Assembly: GCA_903875445.1 (NCBI GenBank)
Contig: CAIQWD010000066.1
Coordinates: 93,890 to 157,889, forward strand
Source of the DNA: an uncultured delta proteobacterium
Lineage (GTDB): Bacteria; Desulfobacterota; Desulfobulbia; Desulfobulbales; Desulfocapsaceae
Reading direction: 5' to 3'
DNA: 64,000 nt
Below are positions 55,133 through 63,981 of this stretch, piece by piece. The position numbers and the translations under genes were made by a program. Below the pieces are notes generated by a model. The model did not search any database. It was not told where the DNA came from and saw only the letters and a program-made list of their open reading frames with translations. The stretch's first letter is position 1. Each line of letters starts with the position of its first letter.

Positions 55133-55813
55133 CTAATTGTTTAAACTTTCAATTAGCGTGCCCACCGTCACGCTCATCCCGGGGATGCCCGGGTCGCTGC
55201 GATACTGGATCAGAAGTCCGTCGTTGTCGCGGAACCAGTAGAAGGCGCGCCAGAGCTTTAAGAAGATATCGTTGGAACTGATCTCAATCTTCTGGGTTAC
55301 CACCGACTGACCGTTCAAAGTAATAGTTTCAGAACCACGTTTTCTGGCCATCAGCAGGGTAGGCTCCAGTGCCCCTTCCTGAATCGTCCAAAAAAAGAGG
55401 TCACGATGCGGTGTCTTGATAAACTTGGCAAACGAGTAACCAAGATCCTGCAGCCATGGTTTATCATCAAGGCCGGCGGTGTTTTCGTGCGGTTCGCCCT
55501 CGGCTTTGCCGGAGATGGTGAGGAAGTTTTTTTCCCGAATGACCGAGTAGCTCTTTGTTGTTCCGATGTTGAGTTGCCAATGACTGGTGGCTCCAAAACC
55601 ACCAGGGTCATTGAAACTGACGGTTGTCACATCGTTCTTGCTGATTTCGGTACGTAACAAGTTACCCTGCTTTTCCCTGGTCACGGTGACCGCAGTTATC
55701 TCTTTACCCTTTTGTTCCTGGTACCGGTATTGCGCAGCCACCGCCGGGACGACAGTGAGGCACAAGAGCAGGACGACGAAACAAGAAAGATGGTATCGCT
55801 GCACACTTTTCAT
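55133..55813 (-). CDS. Secreted protein of unknown function
   Basis: 226-residue protein with a clear Sec signal peptide (KSVQRYHLSC, then CFVVLLLCLTVVPAVAA, with cleavage after AVAA). The mature part is soluble and rich in beta strands (YRYQEQKGKEITAVTVTRE, SHWQLNIGTTKSYSVI). It might be an outer-membrane-lipid or substrate-binding-like fold of the DUF3108 kind, but I cannot assign it. AGGAGGTG lies just before the ATG at 55813; 17 more upstream codons are open but unsupported. It appears to be monocistronic. Confidence 0.8.
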   Translation of the reverse strand: MKSVQRYHLSCFVVLLLCLTVVPAVAAQYRYQEQKGKEITAVTVTREKQGNLLRTEISKNDVTTVSFNDPGGFGATSHWQLNIGTTKSYSVIREKNFLTISGKAEGEPHENTAGLDDKPWLQDLGYSFAKFIKTPHRDLFFWTIQEGALEPTLLMARKRGSETITLNGQSVVTQKIEISSNDIFLKLWRAFYWFRDNDGLLIQYRSDPGIPGMSVTVGTLIESLNN

Positions 55814-56257
55814 TGGCACCTCCTGCCAGTTAAAAGAAGTTGGTTGCCGGCAACAAGGCGGCAAGGCACCTAACCGCCACTCTCACCATAGACTCTTGTC
55901 CGTACCATAAAACTTCTGAGCCAATGTCACAATAATCAGATCAAAGTGATGGCGATAAAGCTGCTTTCTTTGGAGACTTCCTGCCACCATCCATCTTGCC
56001 GGCCTGTCTGCCGCACACAACATCGCCTGCACCCCAAATGCCAGCCTGCTGGTGAGGAACAACTGAATTATTCATATCTAATGGAAGCTCAAGCCCATAT
56101 TTTTGGGTGATTACTACGACTCCATGAAGGAGGTTCTAGGTGGAGGCGGTGTCGTTTTAAGTATGCTTAAGCGTTGCGATGCTCTGGATGTCTATAACAG
56201 GCACATCCTAAAAAAAGGGATCAAGGTCAAGATTGGAGGATAAGAAGAATCTCTGAG
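55814..56257. other. Intergenic region with one doubtful short frame
   Basis: About 440 nt between two minus-strand genes. It includes the promoter of the secreted-protein gene. A plus-strand frame at 56124-56243 encodes a 39-residue peptide with internal AAGGAGG and a glycine run (MKEVLGGGGVVLSMLKRCD); it may be a decayed gene end. No terminator or RNA structure was clear. Confidence 0.35.
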
Positions 56258-56989
56258 TTATAAAGAAACGGAGTCAAGGCGATTCCGTCCTGACTCTTTG
56301 GCGTTATAGAGGCAAGCATCGGCAGCTGTGATAATGTCTTGAATGGCGTGGTCGGCGGTGGGACATGCCAAAGTGGCAACTCCGAGACTTATGCTCACAT
56401 ACTTCCCAATACTTGAGCCGGCATGGGGGATGGCCAAAAGGCTGACCATATCGCAGAGACGCTGCCCCACGGCGACTGCTCCTTGGCCATCGGTCTGGGG
56501 CAGGACACAGACAAATTCCTCGCCTCCGTATCGGGCCACGAAGTCCGCAGGACGGTTGACGGCAACGGACAAAGCCTGAGCCACTTTTCGGAGGCAATCG
56601 TCACCAGCACTATGGCCGTATGTGTCATTATATTGTTTGAAGTGATCGATATCGATCATGATCAACGAAAAGGGAGTTCCAAGGCGTTGGTGCCGACGCC
56701 ATTCCCTATTAAGTTCTTCTTCAAAGCGACGGCGGTTCGGGATGCCAGTCAGCGGGTCAAACTGAGAGAGTCGAACCAGTTGTTTGTTCAGATGGTTGAG
56801 GTCGTTTTGCTGAATATCGGAGATCTTCACCAAGTGACGGAGTTGGGAAAACAGCTTACGATAGTGACGCAGCAAGGCTCGGTAGTGCTTTGCACCCACC
56901 TCGTCTGAGAAAATCTCCTCTTCAAGCAAGGCTTCACCCTTACGAATGATCTCATATTCCTGTTTAAAGAGGTCCATTGACGATATCAA
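56258..56989 (-). CDS. siaD: Diguanylate cyclase (SiaD-like)
   Basis: 243-residue cytosolic enzyme making cyclic di-GMP from two GTP. The N-terminal 75 residues are helical and should receive the SiaC signal. The GGDEF domain has FDPLTGIPNRRRFEEEL, IDIDHFKQYNDTYGH and the active loop GGEEF (155-159), with an RxxD inhibitory site (R146-D149) five residues before it. The longest form uses TTG at 56989, which has GAGGA close by and makes a TTGA overlap with the siaC stop; an ATG four codons in (56977) is the alternative. Last gene of the sia operon. Confidence 0.9.
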   Translation of the reverse strand: MISSMDLFKQEYEIIRKGEALLEEEIFSDEVGAKHYRALLRHYRKLFSQLRHLVKISDIQQNDLNHLNKQLVRLSQFDPLTGIPNRRRFEEELNREWRRHQRLGTPFSLIMIDIDHFKQYNDTYGHSAGDDCLRKVAQALSVAVNRPADFVARYGGEEFVCVLPQTDGQGAVAVGQRLCDMVSLLAIPHAGSSIGKYVSISLGVATLACPTADHAIQDIITAADACLYNAKESGRNRLDSVSL

Positions 56990-57381
56990 GAATCCTCATC
57001 GTTGAACTCGACCATATTGAAGGCGATACATTCTATTTCTTCCTTGAATTCCTCTCCACATTCCACGGCCGTATCGTTTTCTTCATGATACCGCCAATTG
57101 ACGATAATGGGGGTGCCGTCGGCATGGGCTTTTTCCAGACGGTCAAAAATATCCATTAACACCTTGGAACTGCTGGAGTTAAAATAGTGGAGAGTGATGT
57201 TTACCGTCACCGGGGTATTGTTCGTCTGAGCAAAAAACCGATCGATCCATGCAAAGACGGGAGCATAGAAATTTGCTGCATTTTCCGGATATGATTCACC
57301 GGTGATTTCGAGAATCCGACTTTGTGCATCCAGACAAATGGACGGGGAGGATTTGGTGGCTTTGATGATGAGATTTTCCAT
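56986..57381 (-). CDS. siaC: SiaC-family regulatory phosphoprotein (DUF1987)
   Basis: 131-residue protein that in Pseudomonas binds and activates the SiaD diguanylate cyclase when unphosphorylated. The family core is ATKSSPSICLDAQSRILEITG, with FAWIDRFFAQ and LHYFNSSSSKVLMDIFDRL. In P. aeruginosa the phospho-acceptor is Thr68; here the aligned residue appears to be Ser69, which a Ser/Thr kinase could still use. Encoded 9 nt after siaB and overlapping siaD. Confidence 0.9.
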   Translation of the reverse strand: MENLIIKATKSSPSICLDAQSRILEITGESYPENAANFYAPVFAWIDRFFAQTNNTPVTVNITLHYFNSSSSKVLMDIFDRLEKAHADGTPIIVNWRYHEENDTAVECGEEFKEEIECIAFNMVEFNDEDS

Positions 57382-57390
57382 GTCGATCCC

Positions 57391-57933
57391 TCAGATCACG
57401 GCGTTGATTGTGATAAAATTTCTCTCTTCGTCGGCATCGGCGATGAAATACTCCAGTCTGGTAGCCTTGCGGGCCGTTTCGATCAGGCCGAGACCAGCGC
57501 CCTTGCTGGACGCATCCGGCCCCTTCCGGCGCTGTTCGAGATAGTAGGCCTTCAACTGATCCTTGTCCATGGCGATGACCCGGTCAAGCAAAAAACAGAA
57601 GCGCTCAGTATCCTGCTTGGTGATATAGTTGCCGCTGAGTATATAAAAATGTCCGTCCTTTTTACCGACCGTGACCATGCCGTAATGGAGTTCATTATCG
57701 TCTTCCACCTTCGGCGGCTCTTTCTCGGCAGAGTAATTGAGAACGTTTTGCATCTGCTCCACAAAGATGGAAAAGACTTTCAGCGATACCGACATCTTCG
57801 TTTCTTCAAGTGCCATTTTTCGGCGTAATACCTCGCCGATGCCCTCAACGACACTCTGGCTGGTGGGTCCTGTGAAACTGAAGATAATCCCGTCCTCCTG
57901 CATATTGCGGTAGAACGTGTATGCATCCCACAT
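57391..57933 (-). CDS. siaB: SiaB-family protein kinase
   Basis: 180-residue protein with the layout of SiaB (DUF6272), a GHKL-related kinase that phosphorylates SiaC. Readable blocks are FSFTGPTSQSVVEGIGEVL, VFSIFVEQMQNVLNYSAEKE (N-box-like) and SSKGAGLGLIETARKATRL (G-box-like). AAGGAG lies before the ATG at 57933, which fixes the start; the open frame above it is antisense to nothing and lacks sense. It has a 9-nt gap to siaC. Confidence 0.9.
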   Translation of the reverse strand: MWDAYTFYRNMQEDGIIFSFTGPTSQSVVEGIGEVLRRKMALEETKMSVSLKVFSIFVEQMQNVLNYSAEKEPPKVEDDNELHYGMVTVGKKDGHFYILSGNYITKQDTERFCFLLDRVIAMDKDQLKAYYLEQRRKGPDASSKGAGLGLIETARKATRLEYFIADADEERNFITINAVI

Positions 57934-57973
57934 GATATTTTCTCCTTTCTCTATGTGATTCCTCCAGAATCGG

Positions 57974-60040
57974 TTACAAACGAAACCCAACAACCGTGAT
58001 GTCGTCGCGCTGTTCCTCCGAGCCTTTATAGTCGGTGAGCGCTTCTTCAAGAACCTGTTTTTGCCTCGACATGGCCTCATCTGTATGGGTCGTGACGATT
58101 TGCAGAAATCGACGCTTTCCAAAGGGGAGATGCCGGTCCCCTCCAGCCTGACCGAAGATGCCGTCCGTGGCGAGATAGATTGCGGCATTTTCTTCCAGCA
58201 ACAGCCTATGGGCGGTAAAATTATAGTCCGGATCGGAAGTCTTATAACCGATGGACTCGCGATCACCGTTGATTTCTTTGATAATGCCGTTTTCGCTCAT
58301 AAACATCCCCATACGGGCACCGGCAAAGAGTAAAGTCCTCTCTTCGGGATTCACAACGCATAATCCGATATCCAGTCCATCGTCGGTGACTGAGGCCGGG
58401 ACATGCTGTCCGAGACTGATGCGCACCAGTCGGTTCAGTGCCTTGAGGATGGCAGAGGGATCATCGTCGCCCACATCCTGCACCACGCGACTTAAGGCCA
58501 TATTGGCGATCATCGTCATAGTGGCCCCGGGGACCCCATGCCCGGTACAATCGATGACCGCTGCAATAAAACGGGAACCGCGGGTGTGCACCCAGAAGAT
58601 ATCTCCACCAATTATATCCTTAGGTTTCCAAATCACGAAATGATCCTGGATTGCATTGGGCAAGGTATCTTTTCCGGGCAGAATGGCATGTTGAATTCTC
58701 CGTGCGTACTGAATCGACGCCTTGATCTCACGGTTGGCAAAGACGAGTTCTTCATACTGCTTGGAAAGTTCACGGGTTTTATTCCGTACCTTTTTATCCA
58801 GGTTTTCGAGCATGTCATCGAGCGTATCGAGCATGCGATCAAATTCTCTACTCAGCATCCCCAATTCATCATTCCGAATCAGGTTGCTCCTGAGTTTAGC
58901 CTCTCCTTGGCGCACTCGTTGGGCGACGGCGGAAAGGTGTTCGATAGGTCGTAAGAAGCGTCGTATGACCAATGTGCCTAAAACAAGAGAGAATAAAAAC
59001 GTTACGATGGAAATAAGAATCAGGCGGGAAGTCAGCGCTCTTGATTGGTTAAACAGATCGTCAGTATATACCGACGACCCAATATACCATTTAAATTCGG
59101 GGAAGTAGCGCATCCAGCTGATTTTTTCATAGATATATTGGCCCGGCTCTTGCGGACGATCCCATAAATAGGTCTGCGGTTTGCCGCTTTCAGCCGCTTG
59201 GACCAGTTCGTTGACCAGAGGTTTGCCGGTGCGCGGGTTGGGAATCGAGGCAAAGTTTTTTCCTTCCATTTGGCGGTTAGGGTGAATAATCATCTTCATC
59301 TGATCGTCGAAGATGAACATATAGCCGGTCTGGGCGATGGTGATTCGTTCCAAAAGCGTGTGGAGCCGACCGATGAGGCTCTCTCGTCGCAAGTTGACCT
59401 CCTCTGTGATGTCGTCTGTATAGACCCCAGACCCGTACACCCATTGCCAGGGTTCGAACAACTTTGAGTAAGTGAGTTTTTCGGATGGCTCATTATGACC
59501 CAAGCGATGCCACCAATACGAAGTAAATCCCTGGCCGTTTTCTCTTGCGACGGTTACCATTGGCGGTACTATGAGGTTTCCGTTGACGTCACGGATATTC
59601 GAAAAATCAGCACCAAAGAGTTTCGGGTCGGGATGGGAGATAAGCACTGAGTCAAAATTAGAGATCCACAGGTAATCGTCCTTTCCATACCGCAACATTC
59701 GCATACCTTCAAGAGCGCGTTTTTGGGCAACGGCTTCGGTAATCTCACCACGCTTGGCCGCATCGTATTGCAACTGAATAAAACAACCTCCTATGTCGGT
59801 AATGTCTCTCAGATCGCGTTTTTTATCCTCGAGAGCGCTATGCCGGTGGGATTCGATCTCCTGGTATGTTGTGGTTACCAGATCAGCGACCCGATCAAGA
59901 GCGGCGATGGCGGATTGCTCCGACATCTTGTAAGTGATTTGACGGGTAAGTGGTATAGTGGTCAGGGAAAAGGCTAATGAACAGACGGAGACGACTCCCA
60001 GGATGAGTAGGAAGCCCTTGAACCAGAGTTTTTTTGACAT
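57974..60040 (-). CDS. siaA: SiaA-like sensor phosphatase (Cache-HAMP-PP2C)
   Basis: 688-residue inner-membrane sensor. A first helix (about 7-30), then a large periplasmic double Cache region (about 40-345, with two related halves such as YGSGVYTDDITEEVN and YIGSSVYTDDLFNQS), a second helix (about 345-370), HAMP, a coiled-coil segment, and a cytosolic PP2C/SpoIIE-type phosphatase (about 450-688: GGDIFWVHTRGSRFIAAVID, CTGHGVPGA, ATDGIFGQAGGD, RDDITVVGF). It should dephosphorylate SiaC on binding a small ligand. First gene of the siaABCD operon, 40 nt before siaB. Confidence 0.93.
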   Translation of the reverse strand: MSKKLWFKGFLLILGVVSVCSLAFSLTTIPLTRQITYKMSEQSAIAALDRVADLVTTTYQEIESHRHSALEDKKRDLRDITDIGGCFIQLQYDAAKRGEITEAVAQKRALEGMRMLRYGKDDYLWISNFDSVLISHPDPKLFGADFSNIRDVNGNLIVPPMVTVARENGQGFTSYWWHRLGHNEPSEKLTYSKLFEPWQWVYGSGVYTDDITEEVNLRRESLIGRLHTLLERITIAQTGYMFIFDDQMKMIIHPNRQMEGKNFASIPNPRTGKPLVNELVQAAESGKPQTYLWDRPQEPGQYIYEKISWMRYFPEFKWYIGSSVYTDDLFNQSRALTSRLILISIVTFLFSLVLGTLVIRRFLRPIEHLSAVAQRVRQGEAKLRSNLIRNDELGMLSREFDRMLDTLDDMLENLDKKVRNKTRELSKQYEELVFANREIKASIQYARRIQHAILPGKDTLPNAIQDHFVIWKPKDIIGGDIFWVHTRGSRFIAAVIDCTGHGVPGATMTMIANMALSRVVQDVGDDDPSAILKALNRLVRISLGQHVPASVTDDGLDIGLCVVNPEERTLLFAGARMGMFMSENGIIKEINGDRESIGYKTSDPDYNFTAHRLLLEENAAIYLATDGIFGQAGGDRHLPFGKRRFLQIVTTHTDEAMSRQKQVLEEALTDYKGSEEQRDDITVVGFRL

Positions 60041-60377
60041 GGGGTCGCCTTGTATTCACAGATTTTGAGTAATGCTGCGTCGTCGGTAATAAGCAACTTT
60101 CTCATAATGTAATAGACAAACCGCTCTTCTTAAAACAAGGCTGCAATAAAGATAGGCTATCTTTTTCACTTTGTTTTCGCAAGTTTTTTCCGTATCCACG
60201 GTAGTTGCAAAAACCGGGATTTTTATTTCCTTTTCCGGAGGCTGGTAGCCTTGAAGGGTTTTTAAAAGGCGGCGGCGGGAAGTCTCTTTGCGAAAAGAGA
60301 TAGTCAAAGACAAAAGGGAGAAAACCAGCTAAAATTGCAGAGCAAAAAAAATTCTAAGGTATCAAGGGGGTCTTGCC
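60041..60377. promoter_or_regulatory. Divergent promoter region of sia operon and SH3-protein gene
   Basis: About 337 nt of AT-rich DNA between divergent genes. It should contain both promoters. A minus-strand frame at 60056-60313 is rejected as a gene. No operator could be assigned by eye. Confidence 0.45.
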
Positions 60378-61232
60378 GTGCAAAAAGCGTGGTACTCTTT
60401 CCGCAGTGTTCTCATTTTCATAGTCTCAGGCAGTCTTCTCCTCTCGCCCATTGTTCCGGCATATGCACGAGCCAAGCAGGATGACGGGGAGATTGAAATC
60501 CCCGTTCCTGCGCCGGGAATGCATCCGAGCATGAAGGTGCAGCTGCCGCCTTTGCCCCCCGGGATTCCGGCCCCGGTGCCCGGATCGCCGGTCTTTGTGG
60601 AAAAACATCGTGAGCAACCGCGGCCTCCGGCTGATCGGGACTACGGTTCGAACAGGCATGATCCCCGCGATTATTCGCGAAATAAACCGGATTGGCGGCA
60701 TGATCGCGATCGCGACAACTGGTATCGGCCCCATGGCAGTCTGTATAGAAACCTTCCCGCCGAGGCCTTTGCCCTGAGTATTGCCGGCGGCATGTTTTTT
60801 TATCATATGGGGGCCTACTACCGGCAAACCGACGAAGGCTACGTGGTGGTGCAGGCGCCACTCGGCGCGCGGGTACGAACCCTGCCGGAGAGATGCTCGC
60901 CCCTCTATATCGATGGGCGTAGCTATTATGTCTGCGATGATGTGTATTATGAACCGGATGGCGTCGAGTACGTAGTCATAGAAAGACCGGCACGCGGCGA
61001 TTACCGGATTGAGGTCGGTGACGAGGTGCGGGTCACGGCTGAATTTCTTAATGTTCGTTCCGGACCAGGCAAGCGTTACAAGGTTGTCAGTCAACTCTTT
61101 CGCGGCGATGTTGTCGAGGTCGGAGGTATTGACGGGGAGTGGTACTATGTTCGGCTTGCCAATGGATTGTACGGCTGGATAATGCAGGAACATGTCGGTC
61201 TCTATAGAAGCAGATATGAAGTGAAAGGGTGA
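60378..61232 (+). CDS. Exported SH3-domain protein (DUF6515-like)
   Basis: 284-residue exported protein. Signal peptide SFRSVLIFIVSGSLLLS with cleavage near AYA (about 31). A Pro/Asp/Arg-rich low-complexity stretch (about 45-125) follows. About 130-200 resembles DUF6515, with AFALSIAGGMFFYHMGAYYR and GYVVVQAPLGARV. The end (about 212-275) is an SH3b domain: FLNVRSGPGKRYKVVSQL and WYYVRLANGLYGWI. Likely a cell-envelope or peptidoglycan-binding protein. Start at GTG 60378 with AAGGGGG upstream. Confidence 0.87.
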   Translation: MQKAWYSFRSVLIFIVSGSLLLSPIVPAYARAKQDDGEIEIPVPAPGMHPSMKVQLPPLPPGIPAPVPGSPVFVEKHREQPRPPADRDYGSNRHDPRDYSRNKPDWRHDRDRDNWYRPHGSLYRNLPAEAFALSIAGGMFFYHMGAYYRQTDEGYVVVQAPLGARVRTLPERCSPLYIDGRSYYVCDDVYYEPDGVEYVVIERPARGDYRIEVGDEVRVTAEFLNVRSGPGKRYKVVSQLFRGDVVEVGGIDGEWYYVRLANGLYGWIMQEHVGLYRSRYEVKG

Positions 61233-61245
61233 GAAAAGGATATTG

Positions 61246-62658
61246 ATGGATGCACAGATCCTAGCAGAACTCGCAGCAATTGTCGGCGAAGACAACGTCT
61301 CGACCGCCCCTGCCGATAAGATAACCCACTCCTACGACGCCACCCAGAAGTGCTATCTGCCGGATGCGGTTGTCTATGCGGCAACCACCGATGAGGTGGC
61401 GAAAATTGTCAGGCTTGCCAACCGCAGGCGAATTCCCCTGGTGCCGCGCGGGGCCGGCAGCGGCTTTTCCGGCGGAACTTTGCCGGTGCGTGGCGGCATC
61501 GTCCTGGTGCTTACGCGGATGGACAGGATTCTTGATATCGATAGCGAAAATCTTACCGCCGAGGTCGAGCCGGGGGTGGTCACCGGCGAACTGCAACGGC
61601 AGGTCGAGAAACTGGGGCTGTTTTATCCCCCCGATCCGGCCTCCAAGGAGTTCAGCACCCTCGGCGGCAATGTCGCCGAATGCGCCGGCGGTCCGCGTTG
61701 CGTCAAATACGGGGTGACCAAGGATTATGTCCTCGGGCTTGAGGTGGTTACCCCCACCGGCGATATCATTCATACTGGTGGCAAAACCCTGAAAAACGTG
61801 GTCGGCTACGATCTCACCAAACTTTTTGTCGGCTCGGAGGGCACGCTTGGCATCGTCACCAAAATTATCTTAAAACTCCTGCCAAAACCGGAGGCGAAAA
61901 AGACCATGCTCGTCCAGTTTCTGACCATCGAGGGGGCGGCGAAATCGGTTGCGGCGATAATCGAGGCAAAGATCATTCCCACCACCCTCGAATTTATGGA
62001 CGCGGCCACCATCGATTGCATCCGTCCCACCAGCCCCATTGCCCTGCCGGAAAACTGCCGGGCCATTCTTATCATTGAGGTGGACGGCGATGCCGCCATG
62101 CTCGATCCACAGATCGCCCGAATCGAAGAGATTATCCAGCCCTTCGGCATCCTAAACGTGAGGATTGCCGCCGGCCACGAAGAGTCGGAGGAGATCTGGC
62201 AGGTGCGGCGCAACGTCAGCCCGAACCTGCGCCGGATCAATCCCGACAAGTTTAACGAAGATATCGTCGTCCCTCGCTCTAAAGTCCCCGACATGATCCG
62301 CGCCCTGGAAAGGATTTCCACCGATTACGGAGTGCCCATCGTCAACTTCGGCCATGCCGGCGACGGCAATATCCATGTCAATATCATGGTCGATTTGCGG
62401 CAAGAGGGCATGGCGGAAAAGGTGGAAACGGTTCTCGACGAGGTCTTTCAGGCGGTCATCGACCTGCGAGGCTCCATTTCCGGAGAACACGGCATCGGCA
62501 CCGCCAAGGCAAAATATCTCGGCATGGAACTCGATGTGGCAACCATTTCTTATATGCAGCGGATTAAGGACGCCTTTGATCCGAACCATATTCTTAACCC
62601 CGGTAAGATCTTTCCGGATACTAAATCCTCCCTCCCGGCCAAGGCGGGCAGCAACTGA
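61246..62658 (+). CDS. glcD: FAD-linked oxidase, GlcD-like
   Basis: 470-residue flavoprotein of the glycolate oxidase / D-lactate dehydrogenase family. The FAD_binding_4 domain has PLVPRGAGSGFSGGTLPVRG and STLGGNVAECAGGPRCVKYG. The C-terminal FAD-oxidase domain ends with SISGEHGIGTAKAKYL and FDPNHILNPGKIF. It oxidises a 2-hydroxy acid; the substrate is not fixed by sequence. ATG at 61246 with AAAGGA before it; a TTG just before extends it by one codon. The gene after it (3 nt gap) supplies electron transfer. Confidence 0.92.
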   Translation: MDAQILAELAAIVGEDNVSTAPADKITHSYDATQKCYLPDAVVYAATTDEVAKIVRLANRRRIPLVPRGAGSGFSGGTLPVRGGIVLVLTRMDRILDIDSENLTAEVEPGVVTGELQRQVEKLGLFYPPDPASKEFSTLGGNVAECAGGPRCVKYGVTKDYVLGLEVVTPTGDIIHTGGKTLKNVVGYDLTKLFVGSEGTLGIVTKIILKLLPKPEAKKTMLVQFLTIEGAAKSVAAIIEAKIIPTTLEFMDAATIDCIRPTSPIALPENCRAILIIEVDGDAAMLDPQIARIEEIIQPFGILNVRIAAGHEESEEIWQVRRNVSPNLRRINPDKFNEDIVVPRSKVPDMIRALERISTDYGVPIVNFGHAGDGNIHVNIMVDLRQEGMAEKVETVLDEVFQAVIDLRGSISGEHGIGTAKAKYLGMELDVATISYMQRIKDAFDPNHILNPGKIFPDTKSSLPAKAGSN

Positions 62659-62661
62659 GCA

Positions 62662-63930
62662 ATGAGCAAGAATAAGAACCTAGAGGATTTTGCCAAGGTC
62701 ATCGGCGAGTGCGTCAAGTGCGGGGTGTGCCAGGCCCACTGCCCGACCTATCTGCTCAAGCGAAAAGAGGGCACGGTAGCAAGGGGCAAAATCGCCCTGG
62801 CTGCGGCCCTCCTGCGGGGCGAGGCGGAGCTTGAAGAGCGGCTGCAGGAGGACATCTCCATGTGTCTTATGTGCGGCTCCTGTGTCGGTAAATGTCCGAA
62901 CAAGGTGCCGACCCATGAGATCGTCGGGGCGATTCGCCGGCGGATTACCGACAAGCAGGGGCTGTCGCTTGTCGGCAAAGGGGTTTCGACCCTGCTCGGC
63001 TCGAAGGTCTTGATGAACAGTCTCAGTAAGGGCGGGGCGCTGCTGTCGCCGTTGCTGCTGAAAAAGGTGCCGGAGTCAAGCGGCCTGCGTCTCCGTTTTC
63101 CGGGCCCTGGCATGGCGGACCGGACTGTGCCGCAGCTTGCCTTCCGCAACCTTTTTGATCGCCTGCCGGAGTTTATCGAAGGGCAGCCGGAGAAGCCGGT
63201 TGTCGGTTTCTTTGCCGGCTGTTCGATCACCTATGCCTATCCGGAGATAGGCGAACATATGGTGGCCATCCTCAACCGCCTGGGCTTTTCCATCTACCTG
63301 CCGAAAGGCCAGCGCTGCTGCGGTATCCCAGCTCTGTCCTCGGGCAACGGCAAGCTTGTAGAGGAACTGGCCGAGAAAAACGTCGCTGCTTTTCGAGGCA
63401 GGGAGGTGCAGCACATCATCACCGCCTGCGGTTCCTGTAACGGCGGGATCGGTGAACATTACCGGACGATGCAGGGGGATTTCGCCGGCTTTACCGGCAA
63501 GGTTGTCGATTTCAGCGTATTTTTGCAAGGCACCGGGCTCTTCGAAGAGCTGGCCGCGATGGAAAAATGGCCGGAGAGGGAGAGGACGCGGGTCACCTAC
63601 CACGATCCCTGCCACTTGAAACTCCAGGGGATAACGAAAGAGCCTCGCGCTTTGCTGAGAGCTCTGCCTAACGTCGATTTTGTGGAAATGGCCGATGCCT
63701 CCGCTTGCTGCGGCCTGGGCGGCACCTTCTCGGTCAATCACTACCGGAGCAGCAAGGCGATTGGGGCGAAAAAAATGCCGGGTCTTAGGGAAAGCGGGGC
63801 AAGCATGATCGCCACCGCCTGCCCCGGCTGTATCATGCAGCTGCAGGACAGCATCAACCATGCCGGGATGAAGGTTCGGGCAGTGCATCTTCTTGAGTTA
63901 TTGGCGGAAGCGCTCAAGGGACCACGCTAG
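62662..63930 (+). CDS. glcF: Iron-sulfur subunit, GlcF-like
   Basis: 422-residue electron-transfer subunit partner of the GlcD-like enzyme. Two 4Fe-4S ferredoxin-type sets are readable (CVKCGVCQAHCP and CLMCGSCVGKCP). Two CCG (DUF224) domains follow, with CCGIPALSSGN (near 215-225) and ACCGLGGTFSV (near 350), as in heterodisulfide-reductase-like and LutA/GlcF proteins. It passes electrons from the flavin to quinone or another carrier. Adjacent ATG 3 nt after glcD. Confidence 0.93.
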   Translation: MSKNKNLEDFAKVIGECVKCGVCQAHCPTYLLKRKEGTVARGKIALAAALLRGEAELEERLQEDISMCLMCGSCVGKCPNKVPTHEIVGAIRRRITDKQGLSLVGKGVSTLLGSKVLMNSLSKGGALLSPLLLKKVPESSGLRLRFPGPGMADRTVPQLAFRNLFDRLPEFIEGQPEKPVVGFFAGCSITYAYPEIGEHMVAILNRLGFSIYLPKGQRCCGIPALSSGNGKLVEELAEKNVAAFRGREVQHIITACGSCNGGIGEHYRTMQGDFAGFTGKVVDFSVFLQGTGLFEELAAMEKWPERERTRVTYHDPCHLKLQGITKEPRALLRALPNVDFVEMADASACCGLGGTFSVNHYRSSKAIGAKKMPGLRESGASMIATACPGCIMQLQDSINHAGMKVRAVHLLELLAEALKGPR

Positions 63931-63961
63931 GGAACGTTGTTGATGATAAAAACAGGTAAAC

Positions 63962-63981
63962 CACCGGCAGAGCCGGTGGCA
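63962..63981 (+). terminator. Hairpin after glcF-like gene
   Basis: CCACCGGC / GCCGGTGG, an 8-bp perfect stem with an AGA loop about 30 nt after the stop. No T-tract is seen before the window ends. Confidence 0.45.

Noticed and set aside
57934..58266. Upstream extension of the siaB frame
   Set aside because: The reading frame is open but the extra residues lie over the end of siaA, look like out-of-frame translation, and the ATG at 57933 has a good AAGGAG site.
60056..60313. Minus-strand open frame between siaA and the SH3 protein gene
   Set aside because: Arg- and Leu-rich with poor pattern, no ribosome site; the region more likely holds promoters.
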